The notes beneath the pieces were generated by a model that was given only the letters and a program-made list of their open reading frames with translations, was not told where the DNA came from and made no database searches. Positions 8,896-16,865 of a stretch of 53,196 nt of DNA are shown here, in pieces. The position numbers were made by a program, and so were the translations under genes. The stretch is from Pseudomonadales bacterium (GTDB lineage Bacteria > Pseudomonadota > Gammaproteobacteria > Pseudomonadales > JANQJO01), in contig JANQJO010000106.1 of NCBI GenBank assembly GCA_028281605.1, positions 1 through 53,196 of the forward strand, written 5' to 3'. Each line of letters starts with the position of its first letter. The first letter of the stretch is position 1.

Positions 8896-10365
8896 TTGAT
8901 ATTTTTCCGTGATAAGATTTGGGTTGAGGAGCTGGATAATGGTTCGGTAACCCTGCATTTTTCTGAAGGCGCTAAACATTATAAGCCTTGTTTAGATTTT
9001 CAAAAGGCCTTGGCATTATTTGACCAATTTTCGCAGCGTTATACGGTTGCTTTTTTTGATGAAACAACGCAAATAGATTGGTTCCCTCCTATCCAATATT
9101 TTCTTTTCTACAAGATTTTTTGGCCTTATGTCATTTATGAAAAGGTGCTAGAACAAATTTTAAATGACAAAGTTAGGGTTACTTTTAATAAAAAAGGCCG
9201 AGTTTATGTTTTGTACACTTTGTTTAGAAGAAAAACGAAACTTAGGCTTGTTTATCAAGGTATGTTGTATGCACTAGAACGTATGTTGGTCTATCTGCAC
9301 AATTGTTATGTGGCAAAAGATCGAGCTAATATGCTCTTTAGATACGATAAAAATGACTTTAGAATTCCTGACTTGATTGCCTATGTTAAACAAAACTTTG
9401 ATTATGTTGAAACCGTTGGTGGTGGTATTCAAACTGTAGTGAAACAATATTGGGATTCGAATAGTTTTTTTGTCATTATTTCTAGGTATTGCTCTATGGG
9501 TGGTTCTGATTTGGAGCAAGTGGCTTTAAATACCGCGCATTCTTTGATTGCACAGAGTCAAAAACAATATGCTTTGTATCGAAAAATTTTATCAAAAAAA
9601 CCTAAAGCCACGTGCTTGTTGGGCGTTGATGATCCTTTATATTTGTTCCCTTTGATTTTGGCTGCTCATCGTTCAGGGCTCAAAACGATTGGTTTTCAAC
9701 ACGGGCTATATGGTAAAAATCACATTGGCTATGCAGTCAAGCATGCCCGACAATTTGAATGGTTTCAGTGGTTGGTGGTCTGGGATGATTTTTGGAAAAA
9801 GGTTTTTTTAGGCAATAATCGTTTTTTCCCTGCTGATAAAGTGATATCTGGTGTGCAGTCTAAAAAATATGATTTTACCTTAAAGCCGAATCCTAATAAT
9901 CGAAAGATTTTGTGCATGTACGAGCGGTTTTTAGATATCAGTGAATACATGTTGTATTTAAAAACGATTATAGCTAAAGGTTTTACAATCGTATTAAAAC
10001 TTAGGCCTGGGACTTGTCATACGGAATTGCGATTGGAGTATCCTTTTACAGAGCAGGAGATATCGGCTGTAGAGTTGGTTGAAACGTTAGATCAGTCAAT
10101 ACTGGATGGTGTGGCTATTATAGCAGGAGTTAAGACCAGTTTATTGTATGACATGTTGTTTTTAGATCGACCGTTATGGATTTTCCACAGTAGCTACCAT
10201 TACTTGGATGAAGTTATGCAAATTCCGAAAGTTAAGGTTGTAAAACCAGAAGATCTTAACAATATCGATGACATTTACCAGCAAAGCCTGTTAATATCGA
10301 GCTCTTATAAGGTGAGTAGTGATGTCAGTACAGTAGAAGAAGCTTTGATGAAAATCAAAGAGTAG
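8896..10365 (+). CDS. Putative GT-B type glycosyltransferase of surface polysaccharide synthesis
   Basis: A 489-aa protein without signal peptide. The C-terminal half resembles polysaccharide GT-B enzymes: GLKTIGFQHGLYGKNHIGY (around residue 263) has the Q-H-G seen in capsule and surface-carbohydrate transferases, and TLDQSILDGVAIIAGVKTS with a following LLYDMLFLDRPLW resembles the nucleotide-sugar site. The start appears to be TTG 8896; no in-frame ATG lies nearby, and AAAGG is about 8 nt upstream. Its last ~43 coding bases (10261-10303) are duplicated at 12271-12313 (40 of 43 identical) and in degraded form at 20118-20158. The exact family is uncertain. Confidence 0.6.
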   Translation: MIFFRDKIWVEELDNGSVTLHFSEGAKHYKPCLDFQKALALFDQFSQRYTVAFFDETTQIDWFPPIQYFLFYKIFWPYVIYEKVLEQILNDKVRVTFNKKGRVYVLYTLFRRKTKLRLVYQGMLYALERMLVYLHNCYVAKDRANMLFRYDKNDFRIPDLIAYVKQNFDYVETVGGGIQTVVKQYWDSNSFFVIISRYCSMGGSDLEQVALNTAHSLIAQSQKQYALYRKILSKKPKATCLLGVDDPLYLFPLILAAHRSGLKTIGFQHGLYGKNHIGYAVKHARQFEWFQWLVVWDDFWKKVFLGNNRFFPADKVISGVQSKKYDFTLKPNPNNRKILCMYERFLDISEYMLYLKTIIAKGFTIVLKLRPGTCHTELRLEYPFTEQEISAVELVETLDQSILDGVAIIAGVKTSLLYDMLFLDRPLWIFHSSYHYLDEVMQIPKVKVVKPEDLNNIDDIYQQSLLISSSYKVSSDVSTVEEALMKIKE

Positions 10366-10367
10366 TG

Positions 10368-10430
10368 AAACAGCCATGAGCGATGTAATTTTCGTCACCC
10401 CAGGTGATGAAAATTGCATTTGCACGGTAA
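10368..10430. repeat. 63-nt palindromic repeat element, copy 1
   Basis: This is an imperfect palindrome with core TTTTCGTCACC/GGTGATGAAAA. The same 63-nt element occurs in inverted orientation at 33544-33606, and a partial end (GCATTTGCACGGTAA) is at 37609-37623. It starts 3 nt after the stop codon, so it may also terminate transcription. The extragenic palindromic repeat class is inferred from size and symmetry. Confidence 0.65.
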
Positions 10431-10436
10431 GTATAT

Positions 10437-10597
10437 ATGTTGACTAATTTGAAAATTCATTGTCATTAAGAGATAAAAAAACTACAAAGTGGGTCAGCTT
10501 ATTTTAATCATCAAGAAATTGATACGATTAAATTATTTTTTGGGCGTATTTTTTGTATAACAAAAATCATGTTTTTCAAAGTGTGCGTTTTTCAGAT
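10437..10597 (+). pseudogene. Decayed 5-prime remnant of an amidoligase-ankyrin paralogue
   Basis: The ATG at 10437 begins a sequence matching the start of the gene at 16866 (22 of 30 bases, MLTNLK versus MLSDLK). Bases 10521-10570 match 16941-16990 (40 of 50). Then TTTTTCAAAGTGTGCG at 10572-10587 matches the conserved LRFFQSVRS coding segment near 18022, so about 1 kb between them is deleted. Stops interrupt the frame. It ends at an IS end (10601). It shows that this site once held a relative of the 16866 gene. Confidence 0.6.
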
Positions 10598-10600
10598 AAC

Positions 10601-10624
10601 TTTGTAAAAACTGAGTCGGTAAGA
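10601..10624 (+). repeat. Solo terminal repeat of the IS6-type element
   Basis: TTTGTAAAAACTGAGTCGGT and the next four bases are identical to 11517-11540 and inverted relative to 11968-11984. The vapBC module therefore sits between IS ends: 10601 with 11984-11987 as inverted outer ends, and 11514 as an internal end in direct orientation. Confidence 0.65.
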
Positions 10625-10640
10625 CTGGTCGTCCCACAAT

Positions 10641-10696
10641 AGGCATATGTATATTGACATATGCTAGCTTATAGCATATGCTGAAAACATATGCCT
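10641..10696 (+). promoter_or_regulatory. Promoter with nested palindromic operators for vapBC
   Basis: TTGACA (10654-10659), a 17-nt spacer and TATGCT (10677-10682) form a good promoter. Nested inverted repeats overlie it: outer AGGCATATGT (10641-10650) with ACATATGCCT (10687-10696), and inner CATATGCTA/TAGCATATG across the spacer. Four CATATG cores suit binding by the VapB dimer or VapBC complex, the usual autoregulation of such operons; binding itself is inferred. Confidence 0.7.
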
Positions 10697-10722
10697 GTTA
10701 ACTTAGCACGAGGATCGACTTA

Positions 10723-10974
10723 ATGCATACCAGACAACAGACCCCAAAACGCTGTGCGTCTTTATTCCGCAATGGCCATAACCAGGCAGTCAGATTACCG
10801 GTCGAATTCACAATAGACGCCGATGAAGTCTTTATCGAACGCCAAGGCGATCAACTGATCTTAACCCCAAAACCTAAAAACTGGGACAGTTATTTTGCAA
10901 GTGCACAACGCTTATCAGATGATTTTCCTGATGATGCTGCAGATACCCCTCTGCAAGACCGAGAGGCGCTGTAA
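10723..10974 (+). CDS. vapB: VapB-type antitoxin (AbrB/SpoVT-like DNA-binding domain)
   Basis: An 83-aa antitoxin. The N-terminal swapped-hairpin AbrB-like fold is indicated by SLFRNGHNQAVRLPVEF, then VFIERQGDQLILTPKP, a classic VapB/MazE-like layout. The C-terminal WDSYFASAQRLSDDFP and following acidic tail would wrap the toxin. It is expected to neutralise the downstream PIN toxin and repress the promoter at 10641-10696. CGAGG lies about 9 nt before ATG 10723. The stop overlaps the toxin ATG by one base (TAATG). Confidence 0.92.
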   Translation: MHTRQQTPKRCASLFRNGHNQAVRLPVEFTIDADEVFIERQGDQLILTPKPKNWDSYFASAQRLSDDFPDDAADTPLQDREAL

Positions 10975-11378
10975 TGGAGTATATGCTGGATACCAATACC
11001 TGTATCTACATCATGAAAAACCACCCACCTGGTGTACAAGCGCGCTTAAAGCAAATCCCCGTGGGTACTGTTGGCATCTCTGCGATTGTGCTAGCTGAAC
11101 TCTGGCACGGCATCCACAAATCTCAGCAAGCAAAGCGTAATACCCAAGCACTTAAAGACTTCTTAAAATTTCTGATGATTGAAGACTGGCCCAAAGACAG
11201 TGCAAACCTATATGGACAGCTCAGAACTCAGCTTGAAAGGGCAGGGCAGATTATTGGAACACATGACCTGTTAATTGGAACGCATGCGCTCCATTTAAAC
11301 ACAACTTTAGTTACAAATAATGTGCGAGAATTTCAACGCATCGAAGGGTTAAAAGTAGAAAACTGGGCGGCCAATTAG
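10974..11378 (+). CDS. vapC: VapC-type PIN-domain ribonuclease toxin
   Basis: A 134-aa PIN-domain endoribonuclease, the toxin of a type II toxin-antitoxin pair. Acidic residues expected to bind Mg2+ are visible: D6 in MLDTNTC, E42 in LAELWHG and D98 in IGTHDLLIGTHA; the fourth position reads VTNNVREF. The length is typical and the frame intact. It is translationally coupled to vapB. GC content and codon use differ visibly from the surrounding AT-rich genes. The pair lies between IS ends, so it probably arrived with, or was trapped by, the element. RNA target unknown. Confidence 0.92.
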   Translation: MEYMLDTNTCIYIMKNHPPGVQARLKQIPVGTVGISAIVLAELWHGIHKSQQAKRNTQALKDFLKFLMIEDWPKDSANLYGQLRTQLERAGQIIGTHDLLIGTHALHLNTTLVTNNVREFQRIEGLKVENWAAN

Positions 11379-11513
11379 CACATGATGAGCGCCCACTATA
11401 AAATCCAAAAAATTACAGATACCTTCGTCTTGATTACTGATTTTGATTGAGGTCGTAGTGTGACCAATGACGCTAGAAATATAGTGACTGAACTAGATAA
11501 TAAAATCGTCAAT

Positions 11514-11987
11514 GGCTTTGTAAAAACTGAGTCGGTAAGATTAGTCAATCTGATCGATTTTTGATTATAATATTCAAATTTCACGGATGGTCTGATCATG
11601 AAATGTCATCTTTGTTCCTTTTCAGAAACTCGTTTGCTGAAACAAAAAACCAACCTGTTACCCAGCCATTGAAAACATATTTCCGAAAGTGTTTCACAGA
11701 GATGTGAAATATAAAAACAACATCATCGAATCCGATCATTGCGGGATAAAATCGAGATATAAAGCGATGAAAGGTTTTAAGAATCCATTTACAGCTTTAA
11801 ATTTTTGCACAGTATTTGAGGAAATGAGACAATTTTTATCATCGAAAAAAATGACGGGATCTCACGCACCACAGTCAAAATCCGTCTAAAATTCAGGAAT
11901 TGAATGAAATCTTTCAAATGGTTTAAAGAAATCGAGTTTTAAAGAAGCGGTAAAGTGGATGGTTCAGGACTCAGTTTTTACAAAGCC
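11514..11987 (+). mobile_element. Degenerate IS6-family insertion sequence with 20-bp perfect terminal inverted repeats
   Basis: GGCTTTGTAAAAACTGAGTC at 11514-11533 is the exact reverse complement of 11968-11987. Inside, 11689-11889 encodes the C-terminal part of an IS6/IS26-like DDE transposase: HRDVKYKNNIIESDH matches the family signature around the last catalytic Glu, followed by GFKNPFTALNFCTVFEEMR. The N-terminal two thirds, including both catalytic Asp regions, are missing, so the element is internally deleted and cannot move itself. The 11379-11513 gap has no gene. Confidence 0.8.
11689..11889 (+). pseudogene. IS6-family transposase C-terminal remnant
   Basis: This is the surviving ~66 residues of an IS6-family transposase. 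IIESDHCGIKSR corresponds to the E/D-H-x-x-x-K block containing the catalytic Glu, and GFKNPFTALNF to the conserved tail. The reading frame opens without a true start (GTG 11689 is incidental, the frame continues upstream as PK-VFHRDV). It is truncated by the internal deletion of the IS and is presumed inactive. Confidence 0.75.
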
Positions 11988-12178
11988 TTTTCTCTTCCAC
12001 GGGTATCGTCTTGCTATCAATCGCTAAAGATTCATTTCTGCATCTTCTCTGTATTGTATATAATGAATTGGGTGAAATGCTATAGGTTCATGTGTAGAGC
12101 TGTTTTGTTTAAGTGGCATCTAATTAACATGCTAGTTACTTTTCTCTTATATGAGTTAGGATAAATCAAAATTCTTTC

Positions 12179-12313
12179 TGGACAAAGGCTTAAAGCTTTC
12201 TATAATGCCAGTGCAATTCTGATGATACGTAAGCTTGATGAACTGTGTTGTCGGTATGCTTGATTAATGGAATATCAATGACATTTACCAGCAAAGCTTG
12301 TTAATATCCAGCT
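12179..12313 (+). repeat. Promoter-bearing ~135-bp repeat ending in a copy of the 8896-10365 gene's 3-prime end
   Basis: Bases 12179-12313 match 20025-20158 over their whole length (about 80 percent by eye). The repeat opens with TGGACA (12179-12184), 16 nt, TATAAT (12201-12206), a good sigma70 promoter that would drive the glycosyltransferase at 12361. Its last 43 bases (12271-12313) copy coding bases 10261-10303 of the upstream glycosyltransferase. The stretch 11988-12178 before it contains no gene I can support. Confidence 0.7.
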
Positions 12314-12360
12314 TATTATTTGTTGGGACTAATCTGTTTGTTGGTGCTAAGGAAGGGTTA

Positions 12361-13515
12361 ATGCATATCATTCATGTCGCTGAGCAAATGGACCTGGCTT
12401 ATGGTGGCCCTGCACACAGTATTCCACAATTGGCTTGTTCTCTGCAAAATAGAGGCTTGAGTATAGAAATTTTATCGGTCTATTTTGATCGACCGGCGCG
12501 TAATGAGGGTTGTGAGTCATCACTACAGTGGATACAATTTCCTGGTAGTTTAAGTAAGCGTCTTCGCTATTCAAAAAAGTTAGAGGCCTACCTAAAAGCG
12601 TCTAAGCAACGTACAGCTGGAACTATTTTTCATGTCCATAACCTATGGAATGCTGTACCTTGGCATGTCTACCGCGTAGCAAAGCACCTGAAAATCCCTT
12701 ATGTTGTATCCACTCGTGGTATGCTAAAAAAGGCTGCTGTAAAACAAGGGCTGTTGCGTAAGGCTTTGGCTTGGTTGTTGTTTAATAAACAAATGTTAAG
12801 TAGAGCAGCTTGTATTCATGTCACTGAAGAAGAAGAGGCGAAAGTGCTTGAACAAGCGGGTATAAACACAGCGATTGTTAAAATACCTAACGGTATTGTG
12901 TTTGATGATTTTTCCAACCGGCCCAGCCGGGCTCAAGCATTAGACAGCTTAGGCTTGGGGCGTGATCATCGTTATTTACTGTTTTTATCCCGTATATTGC
13001 CGCACAAGGGATTGGATTTGTTAGTGTCAGCTTGGCATGCTATCAGTGAACAATTTCCTAACTGGCATTTAATTATTGCTGGGGCAAGCTATGATGATGC
13101 CTACTATAATAGCGTCAAGGCTCAGATTGCGACAAACGATTTAGGTAAACGAGTACATGATTTTGGGTTGGTAGAAGGCACACGTAAATTGGATATTTTA
13201 AGTGCTTCTGATTTACTAGTATTACCCTCAAAATCTGAGAGCTTTGGAATGTCAATTGCTGAATCACTGGCTTGTGGTGTTCCAGTGATCACAACAACGG
13301 GTACACCTTGGCAGGTTTTGAATGAAAAGCAGGCAGGGTGGTGGATACCACGTGAGCATGACAGTTTTGTCCGAGCTTTGACGCAGGCATTTGAACTCAC
13401 AGATGAAAAAAGAAAGGCCATGGGGCTTGTTGGGCAGTCTTGTATCAAAGCCTTTGATTGGTCAGAGCTTTCAGGGCGTTATGAACAGCTTTACCGTAGT
13501 ATATCGACTCAGTAG
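12361..13515 (+). CDS. Family 4 (GT-B) glycosyltransferase
   Basis: A 384-aa cytosolic or membrane-peripheral glycosyltransferase. The N-terminal Rossmann half has HIIHVAEQMDLAYGGPAHS and the signature STRGMLKKAAVKQG. The C-terminal half has LFLSRILPHKGLDLLVSAW and the E-x7-E nucleotide-sugar motif in SESFGMSIAESLACGVP (about residue 293). It probably adds a hexose or deoxyhexose to the repeat unit. AAGGAAG about 5 nt upstream supports ATG 12361; the open frame extends upstream only through repeat sequence that copies another gene. It opens a sub-operon with the next three genes. Confidence 0.9.
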   Translation: MHIIHVAEQMDLAYGGPAHSIPQLACSLQNRGLSIEILSVYFDRPARNEGCESSLQWIQFPGSLSKRLRYSKKLEAYLKASKQRTAGTIFHVHNLWNAVPWHVYRVAKHLKIPYVVSTRGMLKKAAVKQGLLRKALAWLLFNKQMLSRAACIHVTEEEEAKVLEQAGINTAIVKIPNGIVFDDFSNRPSRAQALDSLGLGRDHRYLLFLSRILPHKGLDLLVSAWHAISEQFPNWHLIIAGASYDDAYYNSVKAQIATNDLGKRVHDFGLVEGTRKLDILSASDLLVLPSKSESFGMSIAESLACGVPVITTTGTPWQVLNEKQAGWWIPREHDSFVRALTQAFELTDEKRKAMGLVGQSCIKAFDWSELSGRYEQLYRSISTQ

Positions 13516-13543
13516 GGGCAAGTAGAAGTAGAGGAAGTCGTTG

Positions 13544-14275
13544 ATGAAAACTCTTTGTATTATTCCAGCCCGAGGAGGATCCAAGGGCTTACCTAGAAAG
13601 AACGTTGCGCTGTTAGCTGGAAAGCCGCTGGTTTGTTGGCCGGTACTGGCTGCACAGATGAGCGGGGTTATTGACACTGTTTTTGTTAGTACGGATGATC
13701 AAGAGATTGCAGAAGCCGCCCAATCAGTTGGTGCTGAGGTGCCCTTTTTGCGTGACTCTGACTTAGCTTTGGATACAACCACCACAGAAGAGACGCTTAA
13801 ACAAGCGTTGCTTAGTTTTGAAGACCATAAAAATACCCGTTATGATATAGCGGTCTTTTTAACCTGTACGGATGTTTTCCGAGACCCTAATTGGATTGAG
13901 CAGGCGGTGACGGCCCTTAAGAAAAATCCGGAACTTGAGAGTGCCTTTAGTGTGTGTGAAACTCATAAAAATTATTGGCATGAAGTGCAAGGGGGACAAT
14001 TTGAACGTATTCTGCCTTGGATGAAAACCTATTCTAATCGTCAAGTTCGAAAAAAAATCTATCGTGAAGACACAGGTTTGGCTTGTGCCTCGCGTGCGCA
14101 ATTGTGGCGAGATGGTTTGCGTATTGGTGATCGCGTACAGTTGATTGTGAATGACTTAAGTGAGACCAGTATTGATGTTCACACGGCATTTGACCTGTTT
14201 TTGGCCGAGCAGACGATTCGTTATTGGCAGCAGCATGACCCAAGCCGGGTGAAAGTATTTAATGGGGCACTGTGA
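13544..14275 (+). CDS. Acylneuraminate-type cytidylyltransferase (CMP-sugar synthetase)
   Basis: A 243-aa nucleotidyltransferase that would activate a 2-keto-3-deoxy sugar acid as its CMP derivative. IIPARGGSKGLPRKN is the CTP-binding signature of the NeuA/KdsB-like family. VFVSTDDQEIAEAA and a later DIAVFLTCTDVFRDP follow in the expected order. GAGGAAG about 6 nt before ATG 13544 supports this start. The next gene contains a second, related domain. No NeuB-like synthase is present; the DAHP-synthase-like enzyme at 20270 could make the acceptor acid (inference). Confidence 0.88.
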   Translation: MKTLCIIPARGGSKGLPRKNVALLAGKPLVCWPVLAAQMSGVIDTVFVSTDDQEIAEAAQSVGAEVPFLRDSDLALDTTTTEETLKQALLSFEDHKNTRYDIAVFLTCTDVFRDPNWIEQAVTALKKNPELESAFSVCETHKNYWHEVQGGQFERILPWMKTYSNRQVRKKIYREDTGLACASRAQLWRDGLRIGDRVQLIVNDLSETSIDVHTAFDLFLAEQTIRYWQQHDPSRVKVFNGAL

Positions 14276-14279
14276 CAAT

Positions 14280-15647
14280 ATGAGCGAAAAAAAGCCTTTG
14301 GTTTCCATTATCATTCGTACCAGAAATGAAGAAAAGTGGATTGGCAGCTGTTTGGGAGGTGTATTTGCGCAAACTTACCAGGATTTTGAAGTGATATTAG
14401 TCGACAACCAGTCGACTGATGCTACTGTAAAAAAAGCTCAAGAATTCCCAGTTAAATGTATTGATATTGAACACTTTCGTCCAGGTTATGCGATTAACGA
14501 AGGGGTTCGTGCCAGCTCTGGTGAAATTCTGGTGATTTTGTCAGGACACTGTATTCCAGTGAATGAACAATGGTTAGAGCATTTAATTTCTGAATTGGCT
14601 TGTCCAGAGATTGCAGGTGTTTATGGTCGCCAAGAGCCTTTATCGTTTACCTCGGCTTTAGATAAGCGAGATTTGGCGATTACCTTTGGTTTGGATCGTA
14701 AAGTGCAAACAAAAGATTCTTTTTTCCATAATGCCAACAGTGCTTTGACGCGAGCCATGTGGGAGCGTTTTCCCTTTGATGAGAGTGTTACGAATATTGA
14801 AGACCGTGTTTGGGCGAATGCAGTGATTCAGGCGGGATTTAAGCTTGTCTATGAGCCAAAAGCGAGTGTTTATCATTATCATGGGATTCATCAGGGGCGT
14901 AATGTTGAGCGTGCTGAAAATATTGTGCGTATTATGGAAAATTTGCATGGCCCGCACTGTGATTATGAGGCTTTAGCTTTAAAGCAAGCGAAGATCGTTG
15001 CTATTGTGCCAATTAAGGGGGAGTCCATTTGTGCGCAGGATACTTATGCGTTGCGCTATACCTTAGATTATATCAGGGCCAGTGATTATGTCAGTGAAGT
15101 GGTTGTTACGACGGATAATGAAAAAACAGCTGAACTGGCGCGTAGTTTGGGTGCTAGTGTTCCCTTTTTAAGGCCTGCTCGCTTATCGGAACCTTATATT
15201 GATATTGGAGAAGTTTTATCATTTAGTATGGATAAAATCGAAGCTGAAAAAGGGGTGATGGATTTGGTGGTGATTTTGGAAGAAACCCATCCTTTTCGTC
15301 CTGTGGGTATGTTGGATAAAATGATTGTCAAAGTGATCAACAGTGGCTTAGATACATTAATTGCCTCTTATCCAGAATCACGCAGACTTTGGTCGGTGAA
15401 GTCACAAGGGGTGACGCAGGTTGGGGAAGAGTCGTTTAAACCCCGAGATTTACGTGATTGGCAAATGCATGTTGGACTCATAGGGCTGGCTTGTGTCACT
15501 CATGCGGCTTGTGTCAGAGATGGCAGCTTGCTGGGTAAAAACTTGGGTTTGTATCCTGTTCAAAGTCCTTTAAGTGCCCTTGAAATTCGTAATGCCAATA
15601 CCTTGGAGCAATGTTTGCCTCTATTAAAATCTTGGGCTGGAGAATAG
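14280..15647 (+). CDS. Family 2 glycosyltransferase fused to a cytidylyltransferase-like domain
   Basis: Residues 1-230 are a GT2/GT-A transferase: PLVSIIIRTRNEEKWIGSCL, VILVDNQSTDAT and the acidic NIEDRVWANAVIQAG. From about residue 237 a CMP-sugar-synthetase-like domain begins (KIVAIVPIKGES, VVVTTDNEKTAELARSLGAS, VPFLRPARLSE). The fused domain lacks the canonical ARGGSKGxxxKN loop (reads IKGES), so it may bind but not activate the sugar. It shares VPFLR and the DD/DN-E-x-A-x-x-A-x-S-x-GA pattern with the gene at 13544. Start ATG 14280, 4 nt after the previous stop; ATG 14262 would add six residues. Confidence 0.82.
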   Translation: MSEKKPLVSIIIRTRNEEKWIGSCLGGVFAQTYQDFEVILVDNQSTDATVKKAQEFPVKCIDIEHFRPGYAINEGVRASSGEILVILSGHCIPVNEQWLEHLISELACPEIAGVYGRQEPLSFTSALDKRDLAITFGLDRKVQTKDSFFHNANSALTRAMWERFPFDESVTNIEDRVWANAVIQAGFKLVYEPKASVYHYHGIHQGRNVERAENIVRIMENLHGPHCDYEALALKQAKIVAIVPIKGESICAQDTYALRYTLDYIRASDYVSEVVVTTDNEKTAELARSLGASVPFLRPARLSEPYIDIGEVLSFSMDKIEAEKGVMDLVVILEETHPFRPVGMLDKMIVKVINSGLDTLIASYPESRRLWSVKSQGVTQVGEESFKPRDLRDWQMHVGLIGLACVTHAACVRDGSLLGKNLGLYPVQSPLSALEIRNANTLEQCLPLLKSWAGE

Positions 15648-15659
15648 GAATTGAATAGC

Positions 15660-16718
15660 ATGAATGTGGGTATTTTAGGTTGTGGTCGTGTTGCTCAGCA
15701 TTATCGTAAAATGTTACTGGAAGTTGACCCAGTGCCTGCCTTTCATGTTGTTGCTTGTTGTGATCAACAGGCGCAAGCAGCCAATGAGTTAGCCCAGTCT
15801 TTTTCAGCTAAGGCTTATACGAGTGTACAAGAGATGCTTTCATCTTGTGCGCTCGATTTGGTCTTGGTTTTAACGCCCAGTGGTTCGCATTATCAAGATG
15901 CTAAACAAATTTTGGAAATGGGTCGGTCTGTTTTGGTTGAAAAACCCATTACCTTGCAGCTTGAGCAAGCGCAAGAGTTGGCATCGATAGCCAAAACTAA
16001 AGCGCTGCGTTGTTCTTCTATTTTTCAAAACCGTTACAATCCGGCCGTAGTGGCATTAAAGCAAGCCTTTGATCAAGGGCGTTTCAAGAAAGTGATCAGT
16101 GCCAGTGTGCGTTTGCGCTGGTGTCGGCTGCAATCCTATTATGAAGATGGTTGGCATGGGACTTGGGCACATGATGGCGGTGTTATTAATCAACAAGCCA
16201 TTCATCATATTGACAGTTTGCGTTGGATTATGGGGCCAGTTAAACGTGTGGTGGCTAGTATGGGCCGACAAGTTAATCAATTGGAAGCTGAAGACACGCT
16301 GGTGGGTTTGGTTGAATTTGAAAATGGTGCTTTGGCCACAATAGAAGTGACTACGGCTGCGCGCCCAAGAGATTTTGAAGCGTCACTGTCTATAGTTGGA
16401 GAAGGTGGTGTGGCGCAAATTGGCGGTATTGCTTTAAATGAAGTGTTGGACTGGGAGTTTGTTAAGGCTAAGCCAGAGGACAAAACCTTGCCAGAAAAAG
16501 CCAGTGAATCGGTTCCGACTGGTTATGGACTCAGCCACACTCGATTATTAAGAGATTATTTGGCAGCAATTGACGAGGATAGGCAGCCGCCTATTTCAGT
16601 TGAGCAGTCCATGTACGCTTTGGAATGTGTGCATGCATTGTATGCCAGTGTTGAGCAAGGGGCTTGGGTCAGTTTAAAAGATAGCCCAAGATCAAAACGA
16701 TTAGGTGTTCATCACTAG
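15660..16718 (+). CDS. Gfo/Idh/MocA-family NAD(P)-dependent sugar oxidoreductase
   Basis: A 352-aa dehydrogenase. The N-terminal Rossmann fold has VGILGCGRVAQHYRKML, then VLVLTPSGSHYQDA and the active-site lysine motif VEKPITLQLEQA (about residue 93). The C-terminal alpha/beta domain carries DGGVINQQAIHHIDSLRW, with the His pair typical of substrate binding. It likely oxidises or reduces a nucleotide sugar or cyclitol of this pathway. Start ATG 15660 (TTG 15651 possible). Its last ~52 coding bases (16662-16713) are duplicated at 20201-20252 beyond the ankyrin gene, marking an insertion directly downstream. Confidence 0.88.
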   Translation: MNVGILGCGRVAQHYRKMLLEVDPVPAFHVVACCDQQAQAANELAQSFSAKAYTSVQEMLSSCALDLVLVLTPSGSHYQDAKQILEMGRSVLVEKPITLQLEQAQELASIAKTKALRCSSIFQNRYNPAVVALKQAFDQGRFKKVISASVRLRWCRLQSYYEDGWHGTWAHDGGVINQQAIHHIDSLRWIMGPVKRVVASMGRQVNQLEAEDTLVGLVEFENGALATIEVTTAARPRDFEASLSIVGEGGVAQIGGIALNEVLDWEFVKAKPEDKTLPEKASESVPTGYGLSHTRLLRDYLAAIDEDRQPPISVEQSMYALECVHALYASVEQGAWVSLKDSPRSKRLGVHH

Positions 16719-16728
16719 ATGCGATAGC

Positions 16729-16831
16729 TAAGGAGGTGTCCAGAAATATATTGGACATTTAGCATTCCAGATTAGTATTTTCCTCGTAATGATTATTTTG
16801 CCTTAATTTCTGAAACTTCAACACGTCCTAT
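16729..16831. repeat. ~100-bp MITE-like element with gapped terminal inverted repeats
   Basis: The left end TAAGGAGGTGTCCAGAAATA (from 16729) and the reverse complement of the right end, AGGACGTGTTGAAGTTTCAG (to 16829), align with a short gap. The same family supplies the solo end at 5316-5343 and the perfect hairpin at 26745-26803 (shared AAGGAGGTGT..AGAAATA.ATTGGA). It separates the oxidoreductase from the ankyrin gene and codes for nothing. Confidence 0.55.
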
Positions 16832-16865
16832 TCAAAGTGACTCCTTTTTGAATGAGGTAAATTAT

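Noticed and set aside
8896..10365. Polysialyltransferase or KpsC/KpsS-type Kdo transferase
   Set aside because: The Q-H-G motif is shared with several GT-B families, but the defining motifs of those groups could not be matched.
12298..12360. An N-terminal extension of the glycosyltransferase from TTG 12298
   Set aside because: This stretch partly copies the end of another gene (LLISS), and the family N-terminus plus Shine-Dalgarno begin at ATG 12361.
13541..15647. The CMP-sugar genes read as a sialic acid (NeuA/NeuB) pathway
   Set aside because: No NeuB or NeuC is present; only cytidylyltransferase-type domains and an aldolase closer to DAHP synthase.
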